From contig CAMLRI010000134.1 in assembly GCA_946482385.1 (NCBI GenBank), positions 1 to 6,423 of the forward strand: a stretch of 6,423 nucleotides of DNA, read 5' to 3'. The position numbers and the translations under genes are program-made. Numbering within the stretch: the stretch's first letter is position 1; the number at the start of each line of letters is the position of its first letter. Of this stretch, positions 6,241 through 6,423 are shown piece after piece. Origin of the DNA: an uncultured Cellvibrio sp. (GTDB lineage Bacteria > Pseudomonadota > Gammaproteobacteria > Pseudomonadales > Cellvibrionaceae). The notes beneath the pieces are model-generated. The model saw only the letters and a list, made by a program, of their open reading frames with translations. It was not told the origin of the DNA and ran no database searches.

Positions 6241-6423
6241 ATGTTGTTGGACGATATTCATCGACAAAAAAATACCATAGCTGCTATGGCCCAGCACTAT
6301 GGTGCCCGCCGTATCCGTGTATTTGGCTCGGTTGCGCGCAAGCAGGAAAGTGCCACTAGCGATGTGGATTTCTTGGTGGATTTCCCCCAGGGCTATGATT
6401 TGTTTGCCCAGCGTTTGCCCCTA
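6241..6423 (+). CDS. MNT-type minimal nucleotidyltransferase, probable HEPN/MNT antitoxin (3' end missing)
   Basis: Only the first 61 residues are in the window. They contain the nucleotidyltransferase signature GSVARKQESATSDVDFLVDF, with Gly29-Ser30, exactly ten residues, then Asp41-x-Asp43 (GSx10DxD). The two aspartates bind the metal in this superfamily. In the MntA group the enzyme adds AMP to a partner HEPN toxin (HepT) and so neutralises its RNase activity. Proteins of this kind are typically about 95-140 aa, with the HEPN gene adjacent. The partner, if present, would lie beyond the right edge, so the toxin-antitoxin call is inferred. Alternatives are an orphan nucleotidyltransferase or a longer family member. 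An active-site loss is not seen in the visible part. Confidence 0.8.
   Translation, partial: MLLDDIHRQKNTIAAMAQHYGARRIRVFGSVARKQESATSDVDFLVDFPQGYDLFAQRLPL

Overview
The window looks like chromosomal DNA of a Gram-negative gammaproteobacterium. It encodes two outer-membrane beta-barrel proteins (one a TonB-dependent receptor), a Sec-type export signal and a choice-of-anchor surface protein. The receptor type and the codon style fit a polysaccharide-degrading marine or soil group such as Cellvibrionaceae, but that placement is an impression from sequence style, not a database result.

Layout, left to right: (1) bases 1-2193, plus strand: the 3' part of a large secreted multi-domain protein. It has Calx-beta-like and PKD/Ig-like domains, an Asp-rich calcium-binding hinge, a choice-of-anchor U-like domain and a GlyGly-CTERM-like sorting segment. 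It runs in frame, without a stop, into a second signal-peptide-like segment and an OmpA-like eight-stranded barrel. (2) 2194-2319: a strong hairpin terminator usable from both sides, then four tandem copies of a 13-bp repeat that ends next to the stop of the following gene. (3) 2320-5139 (or up to 5184), minus strand: a TonB-dependent receptor of the Xanthomonas/Caulobacter type. (4) 5140-5318: a short divergent control region with a plausible extended -10 promoter for the receptor and a nested hairpin in front of purU. (5) 5319-6179, plus strand: purU, formyltetrahydrofolate deformylase. (6) 6241 to the right edge, plus strand: the N-terminal 61 residues of an MNT-type minimal nucleotidyltransferase, the usual antitoxin half of a HEPN/MNT pair.

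The genes do not form one pathway. The first two converge on a shared terminator, the receptor and purU diverge, and the nucleotidyltransferase follows purU after 61 bases with its own ribosome binding site. The least ordinary item is the in-frame join between a sortase-style C-terminal anchor and a downstream signal peptide plus barrel. It looks like either a two-product polyprotein or two ancestral genes fused head to tail. The all-frame stop-codon repeat array between the convergent genes is the second item worth a look. No CRISPR array, tRNA, rRNA, transposase or integrase was seen.
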